DNA of 64,000 nucleotides from Sphingobacteriales bacterium (lineage in GTDB: Bacteria; Bacteroidota; Bacteroidia; Chitinophagales; Chitinophagaceae): NCBI GenBank assembly GCA_016185185.1, contig JACPOD010000036.1, positions 1 through 64,000 on the forward strand. The letters are read 5' to 3'. Under the pieces are notes generated by a model. It made no database searches. It was not told where the DNA came from and worked only from the letters and a program-made list of their open reading frames with translations. Made by a program: the position numbers and the translations under genes. This document shows positions 47,253 to 55,762 of this stretch, piece after piece. Every line of letters begins with the position of its first letter. Positions within the stretch are counted from its first letter, which is position 1.

Positions 47253-47277
47253 TCCCCCCTTCAGGGGGCTGGGGGGC
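47253..47277 (-). repeat. G/C boundary element directly after dnaJ
   Basis: Read in the direction of dnaJ, the stop TAG is followed by CCCCCCAG and CCCCCTGAAGGGGGG. Same form and place as behind ilvN, ilvC and thrA. Confidence 0.8.
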
Positions 47278-48449
47278 TAACTAAACATCTCTTTCATCTT
47301 CTCAAAAAAGCTTTTATCGCCTTTGCCAGGGTTAGGCTGGAAGTTGGGAGCATGAGAAAGCTTTTCCATCATTTGTTTTTCTTCAGCAGTGAGATGTTGC
47401 GGTGTCCATACATTTACATGAATAAGCTCATCACCTTTTTCATAACTGTTTACTGAAGGAAAACCTTTTCCTTTTAGTCTGAATATTTTTCCGCTCTGTG
47501 TGCCTGCAGGGATTTTAATTTTTGCTTTTCCATCAATGGTTGGTACCTGTATTTCTGCGCCGAACACTGCTTGAGGAATGGAAATATGTAAATCAAACAC
47601 CACATTCAACCCATCTCTTTGCAGTTGTGGATGTGCTTCTTCTTCAATCAGCACTATTAAATCACCGGCCGTACCGCCTCTTTCACCGGCATTACCTTTT
47701 CCGCCCACACTCAACTGCATTCCTTCCTGTACACCCGCAGGTATATCAATGGTAACTGTTTCTTCACCATAAATTCTTCCTTCACCTTTGCAATGCGTAC
47801 ACTTATTGGCAATAGTTGTTCCTTCACCATTACAGGTAGGACAGGTAGTAACTGTTTGCATCTGACCTAAAAAAGTATTGCTAACCCTTCTTACCTGACC
47901 CTGGCCACCACAGGTACCGCAAGTTTGTATTGACGATTTGTCTTTTGCACCGCTACCACCACAAGTGGTACAGGGAATGTGTTTTTTTACTTTTACAGTT
48001 TTAGAAGCACCTTTAGCAATCTCTTCATAAGTCATTTTTAGTTTGATACGAAGATTACTTCCTCTTACACCTCTTGTTCTTCCGCCACCTCCTCTGCTTC
48101 TTTGTCCGCCGCCACCAAAAAAACTTCCAAACACATCATCGCCAAAAATATCTCCAAACTGACTGAAGATATCATCCATATTCATTCCACCACCAGGGCC
48201 ACCATGTCCACGGCTATTACCGCTTACGCCAGCATGGCCATAACGATCGTACTGTGTTCTTTTATCTGCATCACTTAAAATTTCATAAGCTTCGGCAGCT
48301 TCTTTAAATTTTTCTTCAGCTTCTTTGTTTCCCGGGTTACGGTCGGGGTGATATTGCATGGCCACTTTCCGATAAGCTTTTTTTATCTCATCAGCAGTAG
48401 CAGTCTTGCTTACTCCCAGTAATTCGTAATAATCTCTTTTATTTGACAT
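47277..48449 (-). CDS. dnaJ: Chaperone DnaJ
   Basis: Hsp40 co-chaperone that delivers unfolded proteins to DnaK and stimulates its ATPase. The 390-residue product is a full type I DnaJ: J domain (residues 1-70) with the HPD motif in [12 protein letters not shown], a Gly/Phe-rich linker (80-130), and four zinc-binding CxxCxGxG repeats ([32 protein letters not shown]) near 155-225. The substrate-binding beta domains end the protein. grpE lies 82 bases upstream on the same strand; dnaK is not in the window. The spacer carries a TTCAAAT repeat also found before ilvC. Confidence 0.97.
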   Translation of the reverse strand: MSNKRDYYELLGVSKTATADEIKKAYRKVAMQYHPDRNPGNKEAEEKFKEAAEAYEILSDADKRTQYDRYGHAGVSGNSRGHGGPGGGMNMDDIFSQFGDIFGDDVFGSFFGGGGQRSRGGGGRTRGVRGSNLRIKLKMTYEEIAKGASKTVKVKKHIPCTTCGGSGAKDKSSIQTCGTCGGQGQVRRVSNTFLGQMQTVTTCPTCNGEGTTIANKCTHCKGEGRIYGEETVTIDIPAGVQEGMQLSVGGKGNAGERGGTAGDLIVLIEEEAHPQLQRDGLNVVFDLHISIPQAVFGAEIQVPTIDGKAKIKIPAGTQSGKIFRLKGKGFPSVNSYEKGDELIHVNVWTPQHLTAEEKQMMEKLSHAPNFQPNPGKGDKSFFEKMKEMFS

Positions 48450-48455
48450 CTACTT

Positions 48456-48489
48456 AATTTGAAAATTTGAAGATTTGAAAATTTGAAGA
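48456..48489 (-). repeat. TTCAAAT-rich repeat before dnaJ
   Basis: Read in the dnaJ direction: CTTCAAATTTTCAAATC then TTCAAATTTTCAAATT, ending just before the ATG. It matches the repeat before ilvC (10973-11006) in words and position. Confidence 0.6.
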
Positions 48490-48531
48490 TGATTTTTCAT
48501 TGTCACATCTTCAAATCGTCTCATCATCACA

Positions 48532-49122
48532 TCAGTTACCTACCACCACTTTTGCAAAACGAATCAATTTATCGTTGAGGTAATAACCTTTTACTATTTC
48601 ATCCAGCACTTTACCTTTTAACGCTTCTGTTGGTGCCGAAATTTGCGTAATGGCTTCATGCTTCTCCACATCAAAATCCTGGTTAATACTTTCCATTGCT
48701 TTTAATCCTTTTGATTGCATATTGCTGCGGAGTTTATTAAACACTAATTGTATTCCTTCTTTTATCACTGCCACATCTTCGCTGGATTGCATTACTTTTT
48801 CTGCCCGGTCGCAATCATCCAGCACATCCAGTAAAGAAACGATCACATCTTTGCCGGCCGTTTGTATCAATTCAATTCTTTCTTTGGCATTACGGCGCTT
48901 GTAATTATCAAACTCGGCCAGCAGGCGGATGTATTTATCTTTCTGTTCTGCTAATTGTGTTTGTAATTTTCCCAATTCATCTTCGGTTGCAACCGCATCA
49001 TTGAGATGTGTGGTGCCGGCCATGTTTTCATCGGCGTTAATACCCATATCCATTGCTGGTTGTTCAGCTTCCAGGGCCTGTCCATTTGTTTCTTCCGCAG
49101 GGTTTTGTTTTTTTTCCTTCAT
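48532..49122 (-). CDS. grpE: Nucleotide exchange factor GrpE
   Basis: GrpE releases ADP from DnaK and so resets the Hsp70 cycle. The 196-residue product has a disordered acidic first 50 residues, then the long helix (LGKLQTQLAEQKDKYIRLLAEFDNYKRRNAKERIEL) that forms the dimer coiled coil. The beta-wing domain at the C terminus ends with GYYLNDKLIRFAKVVVGN, the family signature. It is followed by dnaJ on the same strand, the usual heat-shock pair. No clear heat-shock promoter or CIRCE-type element was seen upstream. Confidence 0.95.
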   Translation of the reverse strand: MKEKKQNPAEETNGQALEAEQPAMDMGINADENMAGTTHLNDAVATEDELGKLQTQLAEQKDKYIRLLAEFDNYKRRNAKERIELIQTAGKDVIVSLLDVLDDCDRAEKVMQSSEDVAVIKEGIQLVFNKLRSNMQSKGLKAMESINQDFDVEKHEAITQISAPTEALKGKVLDEIVKGYYLNDKLIRFAKVVVGN

Positions 49123-49669
49123 AGTTCGTTTATTTATGTCAATCCTTCAGGTAAAATAATATTTTACTGAAAATTTTACGTTTTCAGCTAAAATGGAGCG
49201 CAAAGGTACAATGGGCAAAGCATTTGCCAATAGCCAATTTGCAGCCAAATTGACGCTGATTATTAGGAAAAAAGAAGATTATATACCCGGCTTTTAAAAC
49301 CATGGGCATCGTTCCTTGTGTCACTCACTTGTACTTTCTGTTCTCTATTCAGCTTTTCTTTTACCGCTGAGAACAGGAGTTAATTGAGTTTTCGCAGAGT
49401 AGTTTATAATAACTCTGCGCAAACTCTGCCCCTCTCGTTCTCAGCGGTGAAGCGTTCTCACAAATCTAAAGGTCATTCACTTGTACTGCAACAACTCTAT
49501 TCAACTTTTTTTAATCACAGGGCCACGGTGAACACAGAGTTACACGGAGCCTCTCTGTGAATTTCCCTGCTCCTGTGTTTCTGTGGTTCAATAAATCACA
49601 TCCGATCATCCAACAAAAAAAGGGCAGAGCCTCCGCTCCACCCCACATTATGCGCAAACACTAAGTTGA
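49123..49669. repeat. Repeat-rich gap with no intact gene
   Basis: Holds two inverted relatives of the ACAAGTGAGTGACA repeat (near 49310-49340 and 49473-49505). Between them lie words such as CGCTGAGAACAGGAG ... GTTCTCAGCGGTG that form a long inverted arrangement (49363-49450). Near 49515-49590 there is a second inverted set of the AACCACAGAGGCACAGAG kind common in bacterial intergenic DNA. No convincing ORF. It looks like a place where several small elements have gathered. Confidence 0.6.
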
Positions 49670-50333
49670 TTAAAATTCAAAACCCACTGTAACACCTCCG
49701 CTCCGGTTATAGGCTTTGATATTTGCATTTTTATCAATGGGAGATAAACCATGTGTATAATAACCATTCAGGCTAAACCCGTTTTTAAATTTATAGGACA
49801 TGCCACCAGTTAATCCCATATCCCATTGATTGGTATTGCTGGTAAGATCAACTTTTTGATTTATCAGATTAAAACCAAGCACACTACTTCGGATGTTCAA
49901 AGTATTCTTCACCAAATAACTTGCCTGAGGACCGGCTTTAATACTCAATCCTTCTACTGGAGTTACTCTGGCCAGTGCATCTAATCCAATATAGCTGCTG
50001 GTATTAATTAAGTCAGCCTTAACATTTAATAGCTTTTAAAAAGTAGAATTAAAATCACCCGAAATTTTATATCCTTTTTACTGGTAACTCAGGCCTGTTT
50101 CCACGCCAAATGTTTTGTCAACAGGAATAGAAGCATAAGTCCTTCCTGTAAAGCCAAATTTACTTTTCTGGTCAATAATTCCCCTGGTAATATTAAAAAC
50201 ATTGTTGAGCGATTGTATTGCATCACCTTTCAGTGAAGAAACATTAGCGCCAGCCTGCACACCAAACGATACTTGTGCGGAGGAGGAATAGGCAACAACA
50301 ATAAGCGTAATAACACTGAGTAAAATTTTTTTC
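49670..50333 (-). pseudogene. Outer-membrane beta-barrel protein gene with two in-frame stops
   Basis: Read from ATG 50333 (MKKILLSVITLIVVAYSSSAQ, a signal peptide), the frame shows a PorT/OmpA-like small barrel: VSFGVQAGANVSSLKGD, FGVETGLSYQ, KGYKISGDFNS, LLNVKADLI, YIGLDALARVTPVEGLSIKAGP and a C-terminal SGGVTVGFEF ending in Phe. TAA codons at 50078-50080 and 50036-50038 break it in the same frame, 14 codons apart; no frameshift is needed. About 220 codons in all, the usual size for outer-membrane protein beta-barrel (PF13568-like) members. It is broken unless the stops are errors or are suppressed. Confidence 0.75.
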
Positions 50334-50440
50334 ATGGTTTTTGTTTTAGTTGTTAGTATGATAGTAGTTATTGAAATACCGTGCCAGCGATTCATAAAAA
50401 AATGTTAGAGCCTTGCATTGCAGAAACGTATTTTTGCCGC

Positions 50441-51613
50441 ATGTTAAAAGTTGTACTTAAAAGAAAGATTTCGCCGAGAGTAGTAAACGGTCACCCGTGG
50501 ATATTTGGTAACGAAGTGAATTTAATAGATGAGGCTGCCAAAGCAGGAGATATTGTTGAAGTATTTACACATGATCATAAATTTGTAGGCAGGGGGTATA
50601 TTAATCCGCAGTCACAAATAGTAGTGCGGTTGCTGACTAGAGAGAAGAACGAAGTGGTGAACGATGATTTTTTTTACAATCGCTTATTAAAAGCATGGAA
50701 TTACCGCCAGCAGTTAGGCTACGTAGAAAACTGCCGGCTGATTTTTGGTGAAGCAGATTATATGCCTCAGTTAATCATTGATAAATTCAATGATTATTTT
50801 GTCATTCAAACCCTGGCCTTAGGTATAGATAAATGGAACCCAGCCATCGTAGGAGCTATTAATAAAATATTTAAACCCAAGGGCATTTACGAACGTAATG
50901 ATGTTCCGGTCCGTGAGCTTGAAGGTTTACAGCAGCAAAAAGGATTTTTATCGGATCCCTTCCCAACTGAGATCACCATCAACGAAAATGGAATACAGTT
51001 TTTTGTAGATGTAGAAAATGGGCAAAAGACCGGATACTTTTTAGACCAGCAGGATAACCGTCGTGCCATTCAGCATATTGTAAAAGGGGCTGATGTACTG
51101 GGCGCATTTTGTTACACAGGTACTTTTGAAATTCATGCGGCCCATTATGGGGCCAAATCAGTTTTGGGACTGGATATTTCGGAGAATGCCTGCGCCATGG
51201 CCAGAAAAAATGCTGCACTTAACAACCTGCAGGATGTTTGCACATTTCAATGTGTCAATGCATTTGATGTATTAAAGACCTGGGTTAAAGATGGTAGAAA
51301 ATATGATGTAGTAATGCTTGACCCGCCATCCTTTACCAAAACAAGGGCGACCATAGAAAAAGCCATCACCGGTTATAAAGAAATCAATTTAAGAGGGATG
51401 AAACTTATAAAGCCCGGTGGGTTTTTAGTTACGTCATCCTGTACCAACCTGGTGCAACCTGAAATGTTTTTAAATATTATTGAAATGGCTGCTAAAGATG
51501 CCCGGAGAAAATTACGCCAGGTAACATTTCAGGCACAAGCATCTGACCATCCTATTATTCGTGGATGGGAGAATACGAATTATTTAAAATTTTTGATTGT
51601 ACAGGTTGAATAA
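50441..51613 (+). CDS. RlmI/RlmK-type class I SAM-dependent rRNA methyltransferase
   Basis: A 390-residue protein starting at ATG 50441 (MLKVVLKRKISPRVVNGHPWIF); the ORF upstream of this lies in the 5' region of the divergent gene. The N-terminal PUA domain (residues 1-75) has the GHPWIFGNEV motif of RlmI. A central linker domain follows, then the SAM-binding fold with VLGAFCYTGTFEIHAAHYGAKSV and VLGLDISENA. YDVVMLDPPSFTKTRATIEKA is the catalytic DPP motif. E. coli RlmI makes m5C1962 in 23S rRNA; the exact target here is inferred. It is divergent from the broken barrel gene. Confidence 0.9.
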   Translation: MLKVVLKRKISPRVVNGHPWIFGNEVNLIDEAAKAGDIVEVFTHDHKFVGRGYINPQSQIVVRLLTREKNEVVNDDFFYNRLLKAWNYRQQLGYVENCRLIFGEADYMPQLIIDKFNDYFVIQTLALGIDKWNPAIVGAINKIFKPKGIYERNDVPVRELEGLQQQKGFLSDPFPTEITINENGIQFFVDVENGQKTGYFLDQQDNRRAIQHIVKGADVLGAFCYTGTFEIHAAHYGAKSVLGLDISENACAMARKNAALNNLQDVCTFQCVNAFDVLKTWVKDGRKYDVVMLDPPSFTKTRATIEKAITGYKEINLRGMKLIKPGGFLVTSSCTNLVQPEMFLNIIEMAAKDARRKLRQVTFQAQASDHPIIRGWENTNYLKFLIVQVE

Positions 51614-51693
51614 TTAAAACTTACAATTCTAAAGTTGTCTGAAACCTTCCATAAAGCAGAATAATAAATCTTGGAAATCTTAAAAAGGGAATT

Positions 51694-52035
51694 TTATTTT
51701 ACCACCTGGAACTTTCCGGCTTCTAATATTTTGCCAGTCTGATCACGAAGCTGGTAGATATAAACACCACGGTTAAACTGGTCAAGGTTTATGGTGTTTT
51801 TTTGGTTTACGTTTTGGAGTTCGTAAACTTTCTTTCCCACAAAATTATAGATCTGGAAACTGTAGGATTTATCGTAATTCTTCTGAAACTCAAAATTGAT
51901 AACTGTTATGGCAGGGTTGGGGTAATACTTTACCATTTTAATGGTAGCATCACCTGAATTCCCGCTTCTTACCTGAGCCGATGTACCAAAGGCCAACAGG
52001 AGCATAAAGGGTAATATAAATAACAGTTTTCGCAC
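51694..52035 (-). CDS. Tiny exported protein consisting of a T9SS sorting domain
   Basis: 113 residues: signal peptide 1-21 (LLFILPFMLLLAFGTSAQ), then a linker of about 12 residues, and a complete type A C-terminal sorting domain (VKYYPNPAITVINFEF, YDKSYSFQIYNFVGKKVYEL, GVYIYQLRDQTGKILEAGKFQVVK). This domain normally sits at the end of large proteins and takes them through the type IX secretion system, after which it is cleaved by PorU-type proteases. Here there is almost no cargo. It could be a decoy, a remnant, or a surface protein made only of the domain. No other T9SS gene is in the window. Confidence 0.85.
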   Translation of the reverse strand: MRKLLFILPFMLLLAFGTSAQVRSGNSGDATIKMVKYYPNPAITVINFEFQKNYDKSYSFQIYNFVGKKVYELQNVNQKNTINLDQFNRGVYIYQLRDQTGKILEAGKFQVVK

Positions 52036-52146
52036 TCTAACAAAAATAGTATAATATGATTGGGATTACAAATAATTTATATAAGGGGGAAAAGAGAAAG
52101 ACAGGTCATGATAAGAACCTGCCTGTATTTTAACACTTGTTTTCAA

Positions 52147-52617
52147 TTAGTTAAGAGAAGATAGGGTTGCATTGATCGCTTCAAAGTTGGGAAGATCCCC
52201 TGCACTTTCGAGTACTTCTGCGTAGCGTATAATTCCTGATTTATCGATAATAAAGGCCGATCGTTTGGAAACACCTTTCATATCTAAAATCCAATCGTGG
52301 TATAAAGACCCATAAGCTGCTGATACATCTTTATTAAAATCACTTAATAATGGAAAATTATAGTGATGGTCCTCTTTATATTTTTTTAAAGTAAAAACAG
52401 AATCAACCGATATGCCTAACACCTGAGCTTCCGCATTGGAATAACGGCTGATATCGTCCCTTACACTGCAGAGTTCTTTGGTACAGGTTCCTGTAAAAGC
52501 TTGCGGAAAGAAAAGCAACAAAACATTTTTTCCTTTTAAGTGACTAAGCGTAACTTTTTCTTTTTCGCTGTTATAGAGGGTAAAATCTGGTGCCGCCTGG
52601 CCTGCTTCAGGTTTCAT
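52147..52617 (-). CDS. Peroxiredoxin (AhpC/TSA, BCP/AhpE type)
   Basis: A 156-residue thioredoxin-fold peroxidase that reduces hydroperoxides. APDFTLYNSEKEKVTLSHLKGK and LLLFFPQAFTGTCTKELCSVRD carry the peroxidatic Cys of the TxxC motif near residue 45, with a second Cys five positions later as in atypical two-Cys members. The conserved Arg lies in KRSAFIIDKSGIIRY. No signal peptide, so cytoplasmic. It stands alone between the sorting-domain gene and aquaporin, divergent from the latter. Confidence 0.9.
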   Translation of the reverse strand: MKPEAGQAAPDFTLYNSEKEKVTLSHLKGKNVLLLFFPQAFTGTCTKELCSVRDDISRYSNAEAQVLGISVDSVFTLKKYKEDHHYNFPLLSDFNKDVSAAYGSLYHDWILDMKGVSKRSAFIIDKSGIIRYAEVLESAGDLPNFEAINATLSSLN

Positions 52618-52730
52618 ATTTTTTTTGTTTGTGTATAAAATGTGGAGAGCGAGTTAATGCAATCCTTTACTTTAGTCCGTTAACAATCGTCTCTGCAAAT
52701 TGTTATAAATTTTTAACCAAACCAACTTTT

Positions 52731-53342
52731 ATGAACAAGTACATTACTGAATTTATCGGTACTTTCTTTTTAGTTATGGCCGTAGGGCTTGCCGGTGGTG
52801 ACCATGCGGTTCTTATTATCGCCGCTACTTTAATGGTAGTGATTTATGCAGGTGGTCATATTTCAGGGGCACATTATAACCCTGCCGTAACGCTGGCAGT
52901 TTTGCTAAGAGGAAAATGTACACTTAACGATGCCATTATTTACTGGATCGTTCAATTGGCTGCTGCTGCAGCTGCTGCCTTTACTGTAACTTATTTTAAA
53001 GGTGCCGCTGCTGCGCCAATTATTATAGAAGACACTACAAAAGCTATTGTTGCCGAAGTACTGGGCACTTTTGCATTAGCCTATGTAATATTAAACGTGG
53101 CTACCGCAAAAGGAACTTCTGGAAATAGTTTTTATGGGTTGGCTATAGGCTTTACTGTATTTGCGATGGGCTCTTTATTGGGTGGTTATTCTGGCGGTGC
53201 ATTTAATCCCGCAGTTGCATTAGGCGCCAGTTTAATGAAAGTATTTGACTGGAGTAATTTCTGGATCTATCTGGTGGCTTGTTTTGGCGGTGCAATATTA
53301 GCAGCCATTGTCTTTAAAGTATGTAATGCCGGAGATAAATAG
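52731..53342 (+). CDS. Aquaporin / MIP-family channel
   Basis: A 203-residue channel with six hydrophobic segments and both pore half-helices: SGAHYNPAVTLAVLL near residue 42 and SGGAFNPAVALGASL near residue 157, giving two intact NPA motifs. The second NPA is followed by a small residue (A) rather than Asp and the selectivity-filter region carries HYNPAVT, closer to water-specific aquaporins than to glycerol facilitators. The ATG at 52731 gives MNKYITEFIGTFFLV as first helix; an upstream extension of the ORF is not protein-like. A strong terminator follows. Confidence 0.92.
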   Translation: MNKYITEFIGTFFLVMAVGLAGGDHAVLIIAATLMVVIYAGGHISGAHYNPAVTLAVLLRGKCTLNDAIIYWIVQLAAAAAAAFTVTYFKGAAAAPIIIEDTTKAIVAEVLGTFALAYVILNVATAKGTSGNSFYGLAIGFTVFAMGSLLGGYSGGAFNPAVALGASLMKVFDWSNFWIYLVACFGGAILAAIVFKVCNAGDK

Positions 53343-53369
53343 ATTAACTACAGTACGCTTAATAAAAAG

Positions 53370-53398
53370 AAAACCTCCCGTTTAAACGGGAGGTTTTT
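53370..53398 (+). terminator. Terminator of the aquaporin gene
   Basis: AAAACCTCCCGTTT pairs with AAACGGGAGG and runs into TTTTT; the stem is a near-perfect palindrome. Confidence 0.9.
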
Positions 53399-53819
53399 GC
53401 TTCTTAGGGTTTCTGGGTAAGCAACCATAGAAGCGTTTTCAGGGTACAATTAAAAACGGGACACAACCCGGATTAAGGGTTGTTTTTTGCCCATCTTCTT
53501 AAACTGCAAACAAAACATGTCAGTTGTCTGCAGATCATAGAAGCAGTTTTCAATGGGTAAGCTTGTTACAATATGATTATTGAAAATGTTTTTAGCAAAA
53601 GAATTATCAGAAAAAAGAGAAGTGTAGAATTTTGTCACAGAATTTGTTTTTCTTATTGGATAATGGGCAACTAAAATAAAAAGTTTTAATAAAAATAAAA
53701 TACATTACAGCCTCTTCTTTTAAAAATCGGGTACAAATAACCACTCACAATCGTAATACTACTTTTTATAAAAAGGATTATTACGGCTGCATAATGAAAA
53801 CTTTATTATTTTTAGTAAG
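53399..53819. other. A/T-rich gap with no recognised gene
   Basis: About 420 bases between the aquaporin terminator and the Nif3-like gene. The only ORF is a 62-codon minus-strand one at 53450-53638 without family likeness or start context. A TTTA-rich stretch near 53690-53800 may hold the promoter of the next gene. Nothing else was seen. Confidence 0.5.
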
Positions 53820-54917
53820 ATGAAGATTTCAGAAATAGTAAATCAGTTAGAAGCTACAGCTCCCTTATCCTTACAGGAATCATACGATAATGCAGGGTTG
53901 CTTACAGGAATGCCGCAATGGGAATGTACCGGTGTTCTGTGTGCCCTTGATGCTACGGAAGCAGTAGTGATAGAAGCTATTGAAAAAAAATGTAATCTCA
54001 TAGTTGCCCATCACCCTATTATTTTTACCGGATTAAAAAAAATTAATGGCAGGAATTATGTGGAGAAGACTGTGATAGCTGCCATTAAAAATGATATTGC
54101 TATTTATGCTATTCACACCAATCTCGACAATGTATCTCATGGCGTTAATAAACTAATTGCTGATAAAATCGGGTTGACCAATACCTCCATTCTTTTGCCC
54201 AAAGACGATTTGCTAAAAAAACTTTTTGTTTTTGTTCCATCGGAACATTGTGAAAAAGTAAGAGATGCGATTTTTTTTGCAGGTGGTGGTAATATCGGCA
54301 ATTACAGTGAATGCAGTTTTGGCGTAGAGGGTAATGGAACTTTTAAGGCAAATGAAGGTACTAACCCCTTTGTAGGAGAAATAGGTAGCCGCCATCAGGA
54401 AAAAGAAGTGAAAATTGAGGTGATTTTTCCGGCCTGGCTTGAAAACAAAATTTTGTCTGCAATGATCAGGTCACACCCTTATGAAGAAGTCGCCTATGAC
54501 ATCATTTCGCTAAACAACACTTTCCAACAAGTTGGCGCCGGTATGATTGGCGAGCTGCCCAAAAAGCTGGATGAGCAGGATTTCCTTGAGAAGATTAAAG
54601 CTGATTTCGGCCTCTCTATTATCCGTCACACCTCATTAACGGGCAAACCTGTGCAAAAAGTGGCAGTATGCGGTGGGGCAGGAAGCTTCCTGATTTCCAA
54701 AGCATTAAATGCAGGTGCAGACTTTTATATTACTGCCGATGTAAAGTACCACGAGTTTTTTGATGCCAATAACAGTATGGTAATTGCGGATATTGGCCAT
54801 TTTGAAAGCGAACAGTTTACAATTGACTTTTTAGTTGAATTTTTGGAACAAAAATTCCCTACCTTTGCCGTCCTTAAATCGGGCATAAAAACAAACCCGG
54901 TTCAATATTTTACCTGA
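53820..54917 (+). CDS. Nif3-like dinuclear metal-centre protein
   Basis: A 365-residue member of the Nif3/YbgI family (GTP cyclohydrolase 1 type 2-like). The metal ligands are visible in CNLIVAHHPIIFTGLKKING near residue 57, AIHTNLDNVSHG near residue 98, and ADVKYHEFFDANNSMVIADIGHFESE near residue 305. The central insert (residues 130-235, FVPSEHCEKVRDAIFFAGGGNIGNYSEC) is the PII-like domain of longer members. The family forms ring-shaped hexamers with two metals; true function is unsettled. It is followed one base later by the zinc-ribbon gene, a pairing conserved in many bacteria. Confidence 0.92.
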   Translation: MKISEIVNQLEATAPLSLQESYDNAGLLTGMPQWECTGVLCALDATEAVVIEAIEKKCNLIVAHHPIIFTGLKKINGRNYVEKTVIAAIKNDIAIYAIHTNLDNVSHGVNKLIADKIGLTNTSILLPKDDLLKKLFVFVPSEHCEKVRDAIFFAGGGNIGNYSECSFGVEGNGTFKANEGTNPFVGEIGSRHQEKEVKIEVIFPAWLENKILSAMIRSHPYEEVAYDIISLNNTFQQVGAGMIGELPKKLDEQDFLEKIKADFGLSIIRHTSLTGKPVQKVAVCGGAGSFLISKALNAGADFYITADVKYHEFFDANNSMVIADIGHFESEQFTIDFLVEFLEQKFPTFAVLKSGIKTNPVQYFT

Positions 54918-54918
54918 T

Positions 54919-55674
54919 ATGGCACAAGTAAAAGACTTCTCAGTAGAAGAAAAATTAAGTTCCCTCATTACTGTACAAAAAATAGAAAGCAAGCTGGATG
55001 AAATCCAAATTCTTCGTGGTGAGCTGCCTATGGAAGTGAGCGACCTGGAAGATGAAATACAGGGGTTAAATGCCCGTAAAACAAGGATCGAAGAAGAAAT
55101 TAATGGTATCCAGGAATTCATCAACAGCAAGAAAGATGCGATGAAAGAAGCGGAAGCGTTGATCAAGAAGTACGAGAAACAAACGGATAATGTGAAAAAC
55201 AGCCGTGAGTTTGAAGCCGTGAATAAAGAAATTGAGATGCAGACACTTGAGGTAAAACTGGCTGAAAAGCATATTAAAGATGCTAATGAAGAAATAGCTG
55301 AAAAATCCAAACAATTAGAATCTGCTAAAAAAGCAATTGGGGCGAAAGAGGGGAATCTCAATCATAAAAAAGGGGAACTGGAAAAAATTATTGCTGAAAC
55401 GGATAAAGAAGAAAAGCATTACAATAAACTGGATAAGGATGCCCGTGAAGCAGTTGACTCACGTTTATTGACAAGCTTTGACCGTATTCGGGGAAATTAT
55501 CGTAACGGGTTAGCTGTTGTACCTATTGTTCGTGATGCCTGTGGTGGTTGCTACAACTCTATCCCCCCACAACGCCAAAGTGAGATCAAGCAAAGGAAAA
55601 AAATAATTGTTTGTGAAAACTGTGGCCGTATCCTTGTAGATAATGACCTGCATGATACAATAGAAGTAAAATAA
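54919..55674 (+). CDS. Coiled-coil protein with C4 zinc ribbon (CT398/CdsZ type)
   Basis: A 251-residue protein. Residues 15-180 are long charged helices forming an antiparallel coiled coil; the end holds a four-cysteine zinc ribbon, DACGGCYNSIPPQRQSEIKQ then IIVCENCGRILVDND. This is the layout of the CT398/CdsZ family (C4-type zinc ribbon). Members have been linked to flagellar or secretion ATPases and RNA polymerase sigma-54 partners in other bacteria, but the role in Bacteroidota is not known. It starts one base after the Nif3-like gene. Confidence 0.9.
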   Translation: MAQVKDFSVEEKLSSLITVQKIESKLDEIQILRGELPMEVSDLEDEIQGLNARKTRIEEEINGIQEFINSKKDAMKEAEALIKKYEKQTDNVKNSREFEAVNKEIEMQTLEVKLAEKHIKDANEEIAEKSKQLESAKKAIGAKEGNLNHKKGELEKIIAETDKEEKHYNKLDKDAREAVDSRLLTSFDRIRGNYRNGLAVVPIVRDACGGCYNSIPPQRQSEIKQRKKIIVCENCGRILVDNDLHDTIEVK

Positions 55675-55694
55675 GTTTTACTACACCATATTTT

Positions 55695-55726
55695 AAAGGC
55701 ACTGTAATTACAGTGCCTTTTTCTTT
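55695..55726 (+). terminator. Terminator after the zinc-ribbon gene
   Basis: AAAGGCACTGTAATTACAG pairs with itself (palindrome ending TGCCTTT) and runs into TTTTTC. Confidence 0.9.
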
Positions 55727-55762
55727 TGGATGAATTAATGATTTGACAGATTTTTACGTCTT

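Noticed and set aside
49123-49669. Small RNA gene in the repeat-rich gap behind grpE
   Set aside because: The inverted words can fold, but they match several dispersed repeat types and there is no promoter-terminator pair, so a repeat cluster is the simpler reading.
53450-53638. 62-codon minus-strand ORF in the gap before the Nif3-like gene
   Set aside because: No family likeness, no start context, biased composition that fits random A/T-rich DNA.
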